The notes under the pieces: generated by a model
What the model saw: only the letters and a program-made list of their open reading frames with translations
Database searches by the model: none
What the model was told of the DNA's origin: nothing
Translations under genes and position numbers: made by a program
Part shown: one piece after another, positions 8,762 to 19,000 of the stretch
How positions within the stretch are numbered: the stretch's first letter is position 1
How the letters are laid out: every line of letters begins with the position of its first letter
Source: Chryseobacterium rhizosphaerae
Lineage (GTDB): Bacteria > Bacteroidota > Bacteroidia > Flavobacteriales > Weeksellaceae
Assembly: GCF_003385455.1 (NCBI RefSeq)
Contig: NZ_QNUF01000019.1
Span: 1-64,000, forward strand
Length of the DNA stretch: 64,000 bases
Direction of reading: 5' to 3'

Positions 8762-10675
8762 TTACTGATAGACTTCATATTCCGGTGTTTTATCTAAAAT
8801 TTCAAATTCTGAATTGTTACTTATAAATTCCGGCACAATGATCTTCAAAATCTTGACAACCTGTAACCCATCTTTTTTTATCGCCGACCTCATAATCTGT
8901 TTACATAAAATTTCTATGTCTTCCAACTCCATCACCGGATCTTTTGATATCATGATTTTCTCATGATGGGTAGGAATAGTAGTAGAGTTATCCGTTAAGA
9001 GCTCTTCATATAGCTTTTCACCGGGTCTTAAACCAATAAAATCAATCTTAATATCAACATCCGGAGTATATCCTGACAATTTGATCATCCTTTTTGCCAG
9101 ATCCAGAATTTTAATAGGTTTCCCCATATCAAAAACATAAATTTCGCCTCCATTCCCCATTGTTCCTGCCTGAAGCACCAATTCACAAGCCTCAGGAATG
9201 GTCATAAAATAGCGAATAATATCCGGATGGGTAATGGTAACCGGGCCTCCCTTTGCAATTTGCTTTCTGAAATGCGGGATGACAGAACCATTAGAACCCA
9301 GTACATTTCCAAAACGCGTGGTAATAAATTTGGTTGTATTATCCGAAGAATCTTGCAAAGATTGCACAAAAAGCTCAGCAGCTCTTTTAGAAGCCCCCAT
9401 TACATTGGTAGGGTTCACAGCCTTATCTGTAGATACCATCACAAAACGATCAACATTATATTGTCTGGATAACAACGCTAAGTTTTTAGTTCCTCCAATA
9501 TTTACAAAAATAGCTTCGTGCGGATTATCTTCTATCAAAGGAACATGCTTGTATGCTGCAGCGTGATAAACTATTGAAAAACTGTAATCTTCAAATAGCT
9601 TTTCCAGTCTGTAAAGGTTGGAAATATCCGCCAGCACAAACTTGAATTTTTGATTGGGAAACCTTTCCAACAATTCAAGCTTCAGTTCATGCAAAGGTGA
9701 TTCTGCCTGATCCACAACGACAATAAGTGATGAATCCAGCTGAGCAACCTGTCTTACAATTTCACTTCCAATAGACCCTGCTCCACCGGTAACCAAAATA
9801 CTTTTATTATAATGACGGCTTTTCACCTCTTCACTTTCTATTTTTATCGGTGCACGGTCTAATAAATCTTCAATCTGAAGAGGACGAATTCCCCCTATAA
9901 TACCTTCCTCTTTCGTGTGATTGACATTTGGAGCCTTTAATATTTTCAATCCTTTATCTAATGCTAAAGCCGTCCAATCTTCCATCTTAGGTCTGGGCAT
10001 TGTTTCATTGATTAAAATCGCATCAAACCGGCTTACCCAATGATCATTTCTAAGAAGGCTCTGCTTATTATAAATCTTGTGTCCAAGCAACATTGCTTTT
10101 TTAGAGTCTGGTCTGGCACTAAGAAATCCCGCTAACTGATACGCATGACCCGGATTATGAATAATAGCGTTCGCTAATGATACAGATTCACCTTCTACAC
10201 CTATAACAGCAATTCTTATTTTAGATGGATCTTTCTTGGAATCCCTAAACATTCTAAAAAGCTGCTTGGTTACCATTCTGAAAAAGAACATCAGAAAAGT
10301 AGAAATAAAGAAAAACAAAAAAAGAACAGGATACAGGTACACTGGTTTCCCCAGTATAAGTTCTGATATAAAATTTAACCCAAGCAGAACGATAAGAGTA
10401 CTACCTGAAGCCCATACAATTTTAAAGAAGTCAAAAAAAGTTGAGTATCTTATAATTCCCGCATATGTTTTGAACAAAAACATAAAGAAAATATTGATCC
10501 CAATAATCACAAAAATCTTTTCATTGAAATATTCAATAAAATTAATCTTTACCTGAAGGTTTTTTAAGAACAGATATGAAATTAAAATTGAAAAAGAAAA
10601 AATCGAAATATCAATAAAAAAAACCAGCCATCTAGGTAAATACCTTAACTCTTTGATCCTGAAAACATTCCCCAT
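8762..10675 (-). CDS. Membrane-bound nucleotide-sugar 4,6-dehydratase (CapD/WbpM/PglF-like)
   Basis: 637 residues, the usual length of the large WbpM-type dehydratases. Four membrane helices lie within residues 15-135, followed by a CoA-binding-like Rossmann domain (about 153-280) and the catalytic extended-SDR domain with GGAGSIG at 297-303. The active site keeps Ser415 and Lys430 but has Met426 where classical SDRs have Tyr (NVMGASK), which is the known Ser-Met-Lys arrangement of this family and not a defect. It converts UDP-GlcNAc to a 4-keto-6-deoxy sugar, the first step toward bacillosamine, QuiNAc or FucNAc derivatives. It is the first gene of the capsule operon, behind a good promoter at 10746-10777. 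Confidence 0.92.
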   Translation of the reverse strand: MGNVFRIKELRYLPRWLVFFIDISIFSFSILISYLFLKNLQVKINFIEYFNEKIFVIIGINIFFMFLFKTYAGIIRYSTFFDFFKIVWASGSTLIVLLGLNFISELILGKPVYLYPVLFLFFFISTFLMFFFRMVTKQLFRMFRDSKKDPSKIRIAVIGVEGESVSLANAIIHNPGHAYQLAGFLSARPDSKKAMLLGHKIYNKQSLLRNDHWVSRFDAILINETMPRPKMEDWTALALDKGLKILKAPNVNHTKEEGIIGGIRPLQIEDLLDRAPIKIESEEVKSRHYNKSILVTGGAGSIGSEIVRQVAQLDSSLIVVVDQAESPLHELKLELLERFPNQKFKFVLADISNLYRLEKLFEDYSFSIVYHAAAYKHVPLIEDNPHEAIFVNIGGTKNLALLSRQYNVDRFVMVSTDKAVNPTNVMGASKRAAELFVQSLQDSSDNTTKFITTRFGNVLGSNGSVIPHFRKQIAKGGPVTITHPDIIRYFMTIPEACELVLQAGTMGNGGEIYVFDMGKPIKILDLAKRMIKLSGYTPDVDIKIDFIGLRPGEKLYEELLTDNSTTIPTHHEKIMISKDPVMELEDIEILCKQIMRSAIKKDGLQVVKILKIIVPEFISNNSEFEILDKTPEYEVYQ

Positions 10676-10745
10676 ATTAAAAAAATAGAACTAAAAAGCA
10701 TTAAAACTTTATTTAATTCAACATTTGGTGTCTTTTTTTTCAAAG

Positions 10746-10777
10746 CAAATGTAACAAATTATTATTTACATATTCAA
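10746..10777 (-). promoter_or_regulatory. Capsule operon promoter (TTG-N21-TACATTTG)
   Basis: On the minus strand TTG (10777-10775) lies 21 bases before TACATTTG (10753-10746), which fits the Bacteroidetes primary-sigma consensus TTG/TAnnTTTG. Transcription would start near 10739, about 64 bases before the dehydratase ATG. Confidence 0.6.
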
Positions 10778-11479
10778 TACCATAGATCAATTTTTGTTCA
10801 TAAAAAAATAAAAAAATAACTATATACTTTAAACTGAATCATATATGCATTTAGTATTTTAAAAAATTAACAAATTTTTTAAAATTCTAAAAAAAATGTT
10901 AAAAAAAGTAGACATATCTTGTCTGTAAAATCACGTAAACAGCCTAAAACAAAAGAAAAACAACACTTCTAAATTTTTATTCTATGAAAACTTTTTTTAA
11001 GATTCACACAAGTTTGAAAACTTAATTATTCACAATTCATAAGAGAAATTATAATTTAATAATGAATAAAATTTGCCATTTATTAAAAACGATTTAATCA
11101 ATTCAATTATTTAACAAAAAAAATTAAACGAAGCTTAAATAAAGCTTAAAAAAAAATTAAAAGAACTAATTTGATATTTTCTTGGGTCAATTTGTCTGAA
11201 TTTTGGCACCCAAAAAATTTTTTTATACAATCAATTTTGTTCAGGAAATTATAACATAAGATCTGTCAAACTATTTTTTGCCACTCAATTCTCCCTCCAG
11301 AGATATTATTTAAGTTTTTCCAATAATGTTTTTCTTAAAAATCACATCATGCTTTAGTTTTTTCAAACCAATAAATACACTTGTAGTAGAAGGCGATTAA
11401 GGTAAGTGTAGTATATAAGTAGTATGGGTTAAAACTTAAATTTATAAAAAAAATAAAGGGTGTGAATATATTTTTATTC

Positions 11480-11487
11480 TACATTTG
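11480..11487 (+). promoter_or_regulatory. -7 element for metalloprotease gene
   Basis: TACATTTG matches TAnnTTTG exactly and is identical to the capsule operon box. A clear TTG at -33 is missing. It would place the start site near 11493 and a leader of about 110 bases. Confidence 0.4.
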
Positions 11488-11603
11488 ATCGTCACCAAAA
11501 TTGAAATTAATACATTAATTTAACAAAAACCATATCACAAACAAATATATTTTATCTTTTTAGCAATCTAAAAAAGAACAATTAACTCAAAACACTGAAA
11601 ATT

Positions 11604-12428
11604 ATGAAATTACACAAGAGAATTTTGCTTGGATCATTTATTTCGATGGCAATGGTATCATGTAATACTACCAACGACAATATAGAGGAAAAAAGCCCGG
11701 AAGCACAAACTGCATTAAATGCAGGTACGTCGGCAGATTTTGCAAATACACAAATGTGTAAAGATGTTTATCTTCCCGGAGAAGGTTATATTCCAGGAAC
11801 CGCCTCAAAGGGAGCGGTTGTTTCCAGTAAAAAATGGCCAAATGGAAGTGTGATTACCGTAAAGCTTACCGGAGGTACTACTAAAGTTCGCAACAAAGTA
11901 ATGCAATATGCGCAACAATGGTCCCAATATGCCAACATCACCTTTCAGTTTGTCACCAGCGGTACCGCACAGATTCGTGTTTCCTTTATCTCTGGTGCAG
12001 GATCTTATTCATATATAGGAAAAGACGCGCTTAGTATAGCCTCTAATCAGGAAACGATGAACTTTGGTTGGTTTAATGATTCAACAACTGATACGGAGTT
12101 CAGCAGAACAACCATTCATGAATTTGGACATGCACTTGGCATGATTCATGAACACCAACATCCTTTGGCTGCTATCCCGTGGGATAAACCTAAGGTATAT
12201 GCCTATTATGCAGGTGCTCCCAATTATTGGACCCAAGCTCAGGTAGATAATAATCTGTTTGCAAAATATTCAACCACTCAGACACAATATAGTGCTTATG
12301 ATAAATTGTCAATTATGCACTATAGCATCAGTTCAAATTTGACTACAAACGGATTTAGTGTTGGTAATAACACAGTTTTATCAGCTACAGATAAGCAATT
12401 TATTGCTACAGTATATCCAAAAAGCTAA
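11604..12428 (+). CDS. Secreted astacin-type (M12) zinc metalloprotease, lipoprotein
   Basis: 274 residues. The N-terminal signal ends in MVSC, with lipid Cys20 followed by an Asn/Asp/Glu-rich stretch, which in flavobacteria often marks surface-exposed lipoproteins. The catalytic zinc site HEFGHALGMIHEH begins at His172 (His172, Glu173, His176, His182), which fits the HExxHxxGxxH pattern. A Met-turn (SIMHYS) is at about 236-241. This is the minimal astacin/M12A layout without accessory domains, related to flavastacin-type proteases. The role is probably degradation of extracellular protein. It stands alone between a dedicated promoter box and a terminator hairpin, so it is likely monocistronic. 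Confidence 0.88.
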   Translation: MKLHKRILLGSFISMAMVSCNTTNDNIEEKSPEAQTALNAGTSADFANTQMCKDVYLPGEGYIPGTASKGAVVSSKKWPNGSVITVKLTGGTTKVRNKVMQYAQQWSQYANITFQFVTSGTAQIRVSFISGAGSYSYIGKDALSIASNQETMNFGWFNDSTTDTEFSRTTIHEFGHALGMIHEHQHPLAAIPWDKPKVYAYYAGAPNYWTQAQVDNNLFAKYSTTQTQYSAYDKLSIMHYSISSNLTTNGFSVGNNTVLSATDKQFIATVYPKS

Positions 12429-12487
12429 AGATTTGTACACCTCTGATTATACAAGGTATATTTATCTTATACATCATTCAAAATAAC

Positions 12488-12524
12488 AAGAAAAGCATTA
12501 TTACCGAATAGTGCTTTTCTTTAT
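12488..12524 (+). terminator. Terminator after metalloprotease
   Basis: AAGAAAAGCA pairs with TGCTTTTCTT and the stem extends inward by about five more pairs. T-rich sequence follows on both strands, so it could act in either direction. Confidence 0.7.
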
Positions 12525-12631
12525 TATATATAGGATACAGACTATAAACTTTACTGTTATTATTTTTTATGTATTCAATTTTTTTCTCAACACAAAGATT
12601 AATTCAATAGCATTAAAATAAGTTTCACCAA

Positions 12632-12662
12632 AATAAAAATCGCCCTACTCATAGGGCGATTT
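12632..12662 (-). terminator. Terminator downstream of phosphodiesterase operon
   Basis: AAATCGCCCTA/TAGGGCGATTT with a four-base loop, followed on the minus strand by a T-rich run (TTTTTATTTT). It lies 124 bases beyond the stop of the second phosphodiesterase. Confidence 0.75.
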
Positions 12663-12785
12663 GTGACTGCAAGGTGTAATTTCCGAACATTTTGACAGGA
12701 GGTTTAAACAAAACTACTGAATTTCATGATCCATAAATAGTTTTTAAATCCAGCACAATAGCTTTGTTCCTTCAGAGATCACGGT

Positions 12786-13667
12786 TTATTTTACCGGAGA
12801 ATACAGCTTTTTCCTTTTCAGAAAATCAATCAGTTCTTTGGGGCGGTCGGTTTGAATACTGTTGATATTATTTTTTACAAACCATTCGTAAGCATCCGGG
12901 TTTTCAAGCACGAGATCATCGTGATGTCCTGCACTTTGTTGTGGCCACAGAGAATTCACCCAAACCCGGGCTCCGCTTTTCTGAATCTCTTTAAAATTGA
13001 TCATGTGACTTTCATCTGAACCTAAAGTCAATTCAAAACCATAGACTTTATAATGGTTCATGTAATCATTTATTTTGGCCCAGCCTTCATGATTGGCCAA
13101 CCGAACAATAGGCATATAATGGATTTCATTTTTAATAGCTCTATATTTTCTATTGAATTCTTCGTAAGTTGCGGTACCTTTAAAAAGAACTTCATCAAAA
13201 AGATTTCTTTTCTTTAAAACAGGATAAACAAGATCAAAATAATCAAACGCCTTATCGAGATTGATGAATATTTTCCCCTGTGTCGTATCCAATATTTCAT
13301 CAAGAGTAGGAATCCTCATTTGTGTAGGAACGCCCAGTCCATCTTTCAGATAAAATTTTTTAATTTCTTCCAACGTATAATCGGAAGGCTTTCCTTTACC
13401 TGTAGTCGTCCTGTCTATGGTATTATCATGCATCAAAACGAGTACACTATCTTTAGTAAGAGCCAAATCTATTTCCACCATATTAACGCCTTTTTCAATC
13501 GCCTTTTTTACGGCCATGACAGAGTTTTCCGGAGCCTCTCTCCAATCTGCCCGGTGGGCAATCACCATTATTTTATCATGAGGAAATTTTGAAAGAGAAA
13601 TATGATTTTGCCCCAGAACCATTCCTGAGACGAATAACAGTGCATAAATGAATTTCTTAGTTTTCAT
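12786..13667 (-). CDS. Exported glycerophosphodiester phosphodiesterase family protein (copy 2)
   Basis: 293 residues with a cleavable signal peptide (to about residue 20). GDPD-family motifs: AHRADW near 37-42 with catalytic His38-Arg39, ENSVMAV, MVEIDLALTKD with metal-binding acidic residues, then LMHDNTIDRTTTGKG with the second catalytic His. The usual HRG has become HRA here, while the neighbouring copy keeps HRG. The family hydrolyses glycerophosphodiesters to glycerol 3-phosphate and an alcohol. It is the last gene of the ECF sigma/FecR/SusCD operon and overlaps the other phosphodiesterase gene by 11 bases. The paired paralogues suggest two related substrates. Confidence 0.85.
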   Translation of the reverse strand: MKTKKFIYALLFVSGMVLGQNHISLSKFPHDKIMVIAHRADWREAPENSVMAVKKAIEKGVNMVEIDLALTKDSVLVLMHDNTIDRTTTGKGKPSDYTLEEIKKFYLKDGLGVPTQMRIPTLDEILDTTQGKIFINLDKAFDYFDLVYPVLKKRNLFDEVLFKGTATYEEFNRKYRAIKNEIHYMPIVRLANHEGWAKINDYMNHYKVYGFELTLGSDESHMINFKEIQKSGARVWVNSLWPQQSAGHHDDLVLENPDAYEWFVKNNINSIQTDRPKELIDFLKRKKLYSPVK

Positions 13668-14592
13668 ACTTCAAGTTTTTTGATTTCAAATACCGGATCA
13701 GCTCCTCTGGTCTGTCAGTTTGAATAATATTAGCCCCTTTTCTAATTATCCAGCCCCAGTTTTCATCAGGATTATCCATCGCTTTATCATCATCATGTCC
13801 CGCACATAATTCCGGCCATAAGGCATTGATCCAGATCATGGCATGGGCATCGCGGATCAGTGTTAATAATTCATCAGCTTTCGGGGTATCATCTTTAATA
13901 ATCACTTCATACGCTACAGGACTGAACATTTTAGAAAAATCCCGGATATATTCTGTAGGATTAATCACCTCATCTCTTTTATAAATACTGTAATCTTCCG
14001 GCCAAACCATAGGCATATAGATGATATGATCCAGTTTTTGTCCAACTTCTTTTTTTAATTCCGAGGCTTTTTTATTTCCCTTCAGAATTATTTGTTCAGT
14101 GGTTCCCGTTTTTTCAGTAAGTAGCCTTACCTGTTCGATAAAGTCCCAGCCTTTATCCAGATTCAGCATGATTCTTTTACCTTTAACGAAATTCAATACT
14201 TCTTCGAGCGTAGGCACTTTTTCTCTTGTAGGCATCCCTGCGCCGTTTTTAAGAAATAAAGGCTTTATCTCAGCAAGCGAAGCTTCTGAAACTTCTCCTT
14301 TCCCAGTCGTTGTACGATCTAATTTTTTATCGTGCATCACAATCAGTTGGCCGTCTTTTGTTTTCTGCAGATCTATTTCTACAATATCAACACCCAGTTT
14401 CATAGCTCCTTCTATGGCTTTTACTGAGTTTTCAGGGTAATTCCTCCAGTCTCCTCTATGGGCAACGACCAGGATTTTATTTTCCGGAATTCTCTGTTTG
14501 AAATAATTGGTCTGTGAAAGAGCCATTTGAACGATCAACAACCCCAGCAAAAAGCTTGTTTTTTTTATATTTTGTAATGTATAATGATTCAT
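13657..14592 (-). CDS. Exported glycerophosphodiester phosphodiesterase family protein (copy 1)
   Basis: 311 residues, signal peptide ending near Ser26-Gln27. Classical GDPD motifs: HRGDW with His45-Arg46, PENSVKAI, VEIDLQKTKDG, MHDKKLDRTTTGKG, and a closing IIQTDRPEELI segment that contains the TDRP motif shared with the neighbour. It probably acts in the periplasm or at the outer membrane on glycerophosphodiesters, perhaps derived from phospholipid head groups. It starts 18 bases after the SusD gene and overlaps the next phosphodiesterase gene, so it belongs to the same transcript. The two copies align along their whole length, which points to an old tandem duplication. Confidence 0.88.
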   Translation of the reverse strand: MNHYTLQNIKKTSFLLGLLIVQMALSQTNYFKQRIPENKILVVAHRGDWRNYPENSVKAIEGAMKLGVDIVEIDLQKTKDGQLIVMHDKKLDRTTTGKGEVSEASLAEIKPLFLKNGAGMPTREKVPTLEEVLNFVKGKRIMLNLDKGWDFIEQVRLLTEKTGTTEQIILKGNKKASELKKEVGQKLDHIIYMPMVWPEDYSIYKRDEVINPTEYIRDFSKMFSPVAYEVIIKDDTPKADELLTLIRDAHAMIWINALWPELCAGHDDDKAMDNPDENWGWIIRKGANIIQTDRPEELIRYLKSKNLKYEN

Positions 14593-14610
14593 TTTTTATT
14601 GTATTTGAAA

Positions 14611-16029
14611 TTAATATCCCGGATTTTGTTTAATGGCCGGATCTGTATTAATCTGACTCTGAGGAACGGGCATCAGAAGATTATAGCTTTTAATTACCGC
14701 CGTATTATATCCGGGAGTATTCTGGAAATGAGCGGTCATTATAGAAATAGCTTTTCCGGTCCGAACAAGATCAAACCACCGATGACCTTCTCCTACCAGC
14801 TCTTTTCTTCTTTCCAGCGCAATCTCATCCAGCAACTGTTGTTCCCCGGACAAGTTTACAGGGTTTAATCCTGCTCTGGTTTTAATCTTATTTAAATAGA
14901 GATTGGAAATGGTGAAATTATTTGTTTTTGCATAACATTCCGCCATTAAAAGAAAGACATCTGCCAGACGAAGTACAACCGTATTACTTCCGCCATCAAC
15001 GATAGCATCGGATGTTTTAACTAATTTTTTGCTGTATGGCACTCCACTCGGAGTCAGTCCTACAAAAGCATTCCTCCTCAAGTCTCCCGACGAAAAAACA
15101 GCATACACTTCTTTTGTTGGCAGATTATGTCCCTTTGCTCCCGATATAAACCCTGAAGGACTGAACATCTGATATGCCTGGCTTCCCTCCGTATTTCCGT
15201 TTAAACCTGAAGTAAACTGAACATCAAAAATGATTTCAGCATTGTTTTTATTGGAGGGATCAAATATTTTGGTCACATCCGTAAGCAGACTGTATCCCAA
15301 GGGCTCTATCTTTTGTAAATAAGGCAGAGCTTCCGAATATCTGTTTCTCGTCATCAGCACTTTCCCCAATACCCCAAGTGCCGCTCCTTGGGTTACCCTT
15401 CCCTTTTGAGAAGCAGTGGCGGGTAACAGATCAATGGATGCTTTAAGTTCGATTTCAATAAAATCATAGACGGTTTCTACCGGAGTTCTTCCCTGCCCAA
15501 AATATTCATTTACATCTGTCGTTTCTTTGGTGACCAGAGGAACATCGCCGAAAATTCTTACCAAATTGAAATACATTAAGGCTCTAAGAAATTTCATTTC
15601 TCCGGTTCTGGTATTTTTCAGGGTCTGATCCATAGCTATCCCTCCTATCCTGTTTAAGACAATATTAGCTTGCTGTATTCCAACATAATGATCTTTCCAG
15701 GTACTTCCGAGCAGGGAATTATTAGGCTGAATGGTGAAAAAATCAAACTCTCCGTATGTAAAACTATCATTGGCAGGAACCTCATCAAACGTATTATCGG
15801 ATGGAATTTCCCCAATAGCCTGCATAGCCAGCTGATACTGACCGTTGTATTGCAGCGATGCATATACTGCATTCACTCCCTGTTCAAGCTGCGCTTCATC
15901 TTTATAAAAATTAGCAGTTACTTTTGTGCTTTCCGGAGATGTATTCAACAGATCTGAAGAGCAGGACTGCAATAAAAACAATCCTAATAACGGTATATAT
16001 ATTCTTTTCATTTTTTTAAATTTATTCAT
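14611..16029 (-). CDS. SusD/RagB family surface nutrient-binding lipoprotein
   Basis: 472 residues, typical for SusD-like proteins. Lipoprotein signal with LLQSC (Cys23 from the first ATG); a second in-frame ATG six codons on (16011) gives an equally good signal and may be the true start. Family features include an N-terminal NTSPE segment, TPR-like helices (MKFLRALMYFNLVRIFGDVPLV near 145-165) and a C-terminal LDEIALERRKELVGEGHRWFDLVRTG block. It caps the SusC channel and captures substrate at the cell surface. It starts 11 bases after the SusC gene. Substrate cannot be read from sequence; the downstream phosphodiesterases suggest a phosphodiester. Confidence 0.93.
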   Translation of the reverse strand: MNKFKKMKRIYIPLLGLFLLQSCSSDLLNTSPESTKVTANFYKDEAQLEQGVNAVYASLQYNGQYQLAMQAIGEIPSDNTFDEVPANDSFTYGEFDFFTIQPNNSLLGSTWKDHYVGIQQANIVLNRIGGIAMDQTLKNTRTGEMKFLRALMYFNLVRIFGDVPLVTKETTDVNEYFGQGRTPVETVYDFIEIELKASIDLLPATASQKGRVTQGAALGVLGKVLMTRNRYSEALPYLQKIEPLGYSLLTDVTKIFDPSNKNNAEIIFDVQFTSGLNGNTEGSQAYQMFSPSGFISGAKGHNLPTKEVYAVFSSGDLRRNAFVGLTPSGVPYSKKLVKTSDAIVDGGSNTVVLRLADVFLLMAECYAKTNNFTISNLYLNKIKTRAGLNPVNLSGEQQLLDEIALERRKELVGEGHRWFDLVRTGKAISIMTAHFQNTPGYNTAVIKSYNLLMPVPQSQINTDPAIKQNPGY

Positions 16030-16040
16030 TGAAATAGGGA

Positions 16041-19000
16041 TTAAAATTTCATATTCATCCCAAAAGAATAGACTTTTGCAATCGGATAATATCCGCTGTC
16101 ATAGCCCTGGGTAAGGATGCTGTCCGAATTGGCATCCAGATTCTGCCCCCGGTAGGATGTAAATGTTAAAAGGTTATTACCCACAAAATACAGCTGTATA
16201 GACTTCACTTTCAACTTGGATACCAGCTGGTCCGGAAGATTATAAGCCAGCTTTACTGAGCGCAGCCGCACATAATCTCCGTTTTTAAAGAAAATATTGG
16301 ATGTTCTCGCTTCCTTTCTGTTATTGGAAAAGTTCATATTCGGCATAGCGTAGATCCCATTGGGATTGGTTACAGGATTATATCTGTTATCAAAATAATA
16401 CTGTGACGGAACTCCAAATCCTTCTCCGGATTCTGAAATACTCACCATATCTCCGTTATATATTTTCCGGCCTAATTCACTGTATAAAGTAAAATTCAGT
16501 TCAAAATTTTCATACCTGAAAGAATTGGTTAATCCTAAGACATATTTGGGAATTCCGGAACCAAAGCTTTTTTTGTCGTTCGTATCAATCTTCCCATCTT
16601 TATTCAGATCTTCCATGATGTAATCTCCTACCATAGTTCCGGAAATATGAGGCGAGTTATCAATTTCAGTCTGGGATTTATACACTCCCAAAATATTATA
16701 GCCGTACATTTCAGCAATGGACTCACCTACTTTGGTAATGGCAAAATTATTGGCTCCTGCTACAATCTGAGTTTGTCCACCAGCCAGGGCCAATACTTTA
16801 TTTTTATTCATTGAAAAGCTCAGATTATTTGAATACTCAAAGCTTTCGCCTATATGAAGAGGTTTTAAGGACACCTGTATTTCCAGTCCATTATTTCTCA
16901 GCTTTCCAATATTCTGTAACGATGTGCTGTATCCTGACTGCTGCGGAACCGGCACATCCAACAATAATCCATCCCTGTTCAGCACATAATAATCTGCCGA
17001 CACATTGAGATATTTATTAAAAAGTCCGAAATCAATTCCAACATTTTTAGATTCAGATTTTTCCCATGAAATATTAGGATTGGGGGCTGTGGAAGAACGG
17101 TAACCCGGTGCCAGAATTCCACCAAATACATAGTTTTCCTGAGCCATGAGTGAAAGGGCTCCAAAATTTGGGATCTGATTGTTTCCATTGCTTCCAACGC
17201 TGAATCTGAATTTCAGAGGATCCAGAATATTGTTTTTAGGAAAGAAATTTTCTTTACTTACCGTCCAACCCAATGAGACAGCATAGAAATCTCCCCATTT
17301 TGTATTAACTCCGAAACGCGAAGAACCATCTCTTCTGTAAGATGCCATAAAGCTGTATTTTCCCTGATAGGAATAGTTGAACCTTGAAAAATAAGAAGTA
17401 AGAGTCCATTTATACTGATCTGCATCTACTTTAAAAGAAGTTCCACCCCCAATATTAGTGATGCTGTTATCAGGAAATCCAGCAGCCAGATTAGTCACCT
17501 TATTAGATTCCTCCTGCTGATAAGACTGCCCTGCAATCACATTGAACGAATGGTCACCTACCTTCTTATCATAGGTCAGCAGGTTTTCGATCAGATAATT
17601 TTTCGTAATATATTCTGTCCTGCTTGCTGTGGTTACATCCGGAGCCGCCGTTCTGTAACTCCCAACCGTTGAAGGGTCAAAGAAATTGTATTCATAGCTG
17701 GTATAATCTCCACCTGCGGAAACTTTATATTTGAAGTCTTTCAGAAAATTCCATTCTCCGAATATATTCCCGAATGTTTTGAATAATGAATATCTTCTTT
17801 TTGTCATTTCTGCTATAGCAACAGGGTTTTCCACCAAAGCACCGTCAGTAGGTGTATTGGCTTTTATCTGTTGGGAAATAAGGAGGTTTCCGTTGGCATC
17901 CCGGGGAGCAAAGAAAGGATACATCGTTGTTGCCATCTGAAGAAGGTTGTAGGTACGTCCCCCATTTACCATATCAAAAAGACTTCCCTGAGCAAAAGAT
18001 GGGGTCATGGAAACACCGAATTTCAGCTTATCCGACATTTGGGTCACGAGATTGATATTCCCGGAATATTTTTCGTAGTCTGTTCCGATCAGTATTCCTT
18101 TTTGATTCAGGTAACTTCCGGTAAAGGAGTATTTCGTTTTATCATTTCCGCCCAGCACATTTAATGAGATATTACTCATCGGTGCAGGCTTCAGGACCGT
18201 TGAGTACCAATCGGTGTCTGTCAGACCTTTTTCTTTGTTTAAATACGGGGTAAGATAACCGGGGATCAGCTCTCTTAAAGTAGCTCCTTTGGAAACCCTT
18301 GTGGCATTGTCATCAGCAGCACTTCTGTTGGCCCCTTTCGAAAGATAGTTGTTATCTCTGGCTTCTTTCATAAAAGTTGCCATATCATAGGCATTAACAA
18401 ACTTTTCGTTATCACTTCTGGTTTGAATTCCGTAGTAAGAGTCCAGTGTATATTCCAGTTTTCCTTTTTTTCCTTCTTTCGTTTGAATGAGAACCACACC
18501 ATTTGCACCCCTTGAACCATAAATGGCCGTAGATGCAGCGTCCTTCAAAATATCAATGGTGGCAATGGAGTTGGGATCAATGGAATTCAGATTCGTACCT
18601 TCTGTTAATGGAAATCCATCCACAACGATTAAAGGATTAGCACCCGCCGTCAGAGTCCCGATTCCCCGAATTCTGATATTCGGTGAAGCTCCGGGATTGG
18701 CATTCGACTGAGTGATCTGAATTCCTGTAGCTTTTCCCGCAATCATATCGCCAAAGTTGCCGGAAGCCACTCCTTTCAGATCCTTTTCTCCTATAGAAGC
18801 AATAGATCCGGAAATATCCTTTTTATTTTGCTTTCCATATCCAATCAATACGACTTCCTCAATCTTTTTTTCCTGGTCAGGAATCGTATCATTTTTTGAA
18901 ATACGGATTTTATCCGTTTTGTTTTGTGTCACAGGTTTAGCAGAAGTTCGTCTTACTGTAATGACCTTATTCTGAATACTGAACTCTACCGGATAGTTTT

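Larger units (their letters stand above)
10676..11603. other. Long AT-rich intergenic region upstream of capsule operon
   Basis: About 930 bases with no credible gene on either strand. It consists mostly of A/T runs and holds the divergent promoters for the capsule operon (10746-10777) and the metalloprotease (11480-11487). Its length is unusual for this gene-dense window, so it may hold regulatory sites or a small RNA, but I see no further defined element. Confidence 0.6.
12429..12785. other. Convergent intergenic region with two terminators
   Basis: Some 357 bases between convergent genes. It contains two strong hairpins, one for each gene, and nothing else recognisable. Confidence 0.7.

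Noticed and set aside
8762..10675. Missing catalytic Tyr in the CapD-like dehydratase, considered as inactivation
   Set aside because: Met in that position is the normal state of the WbpM/PglF family.
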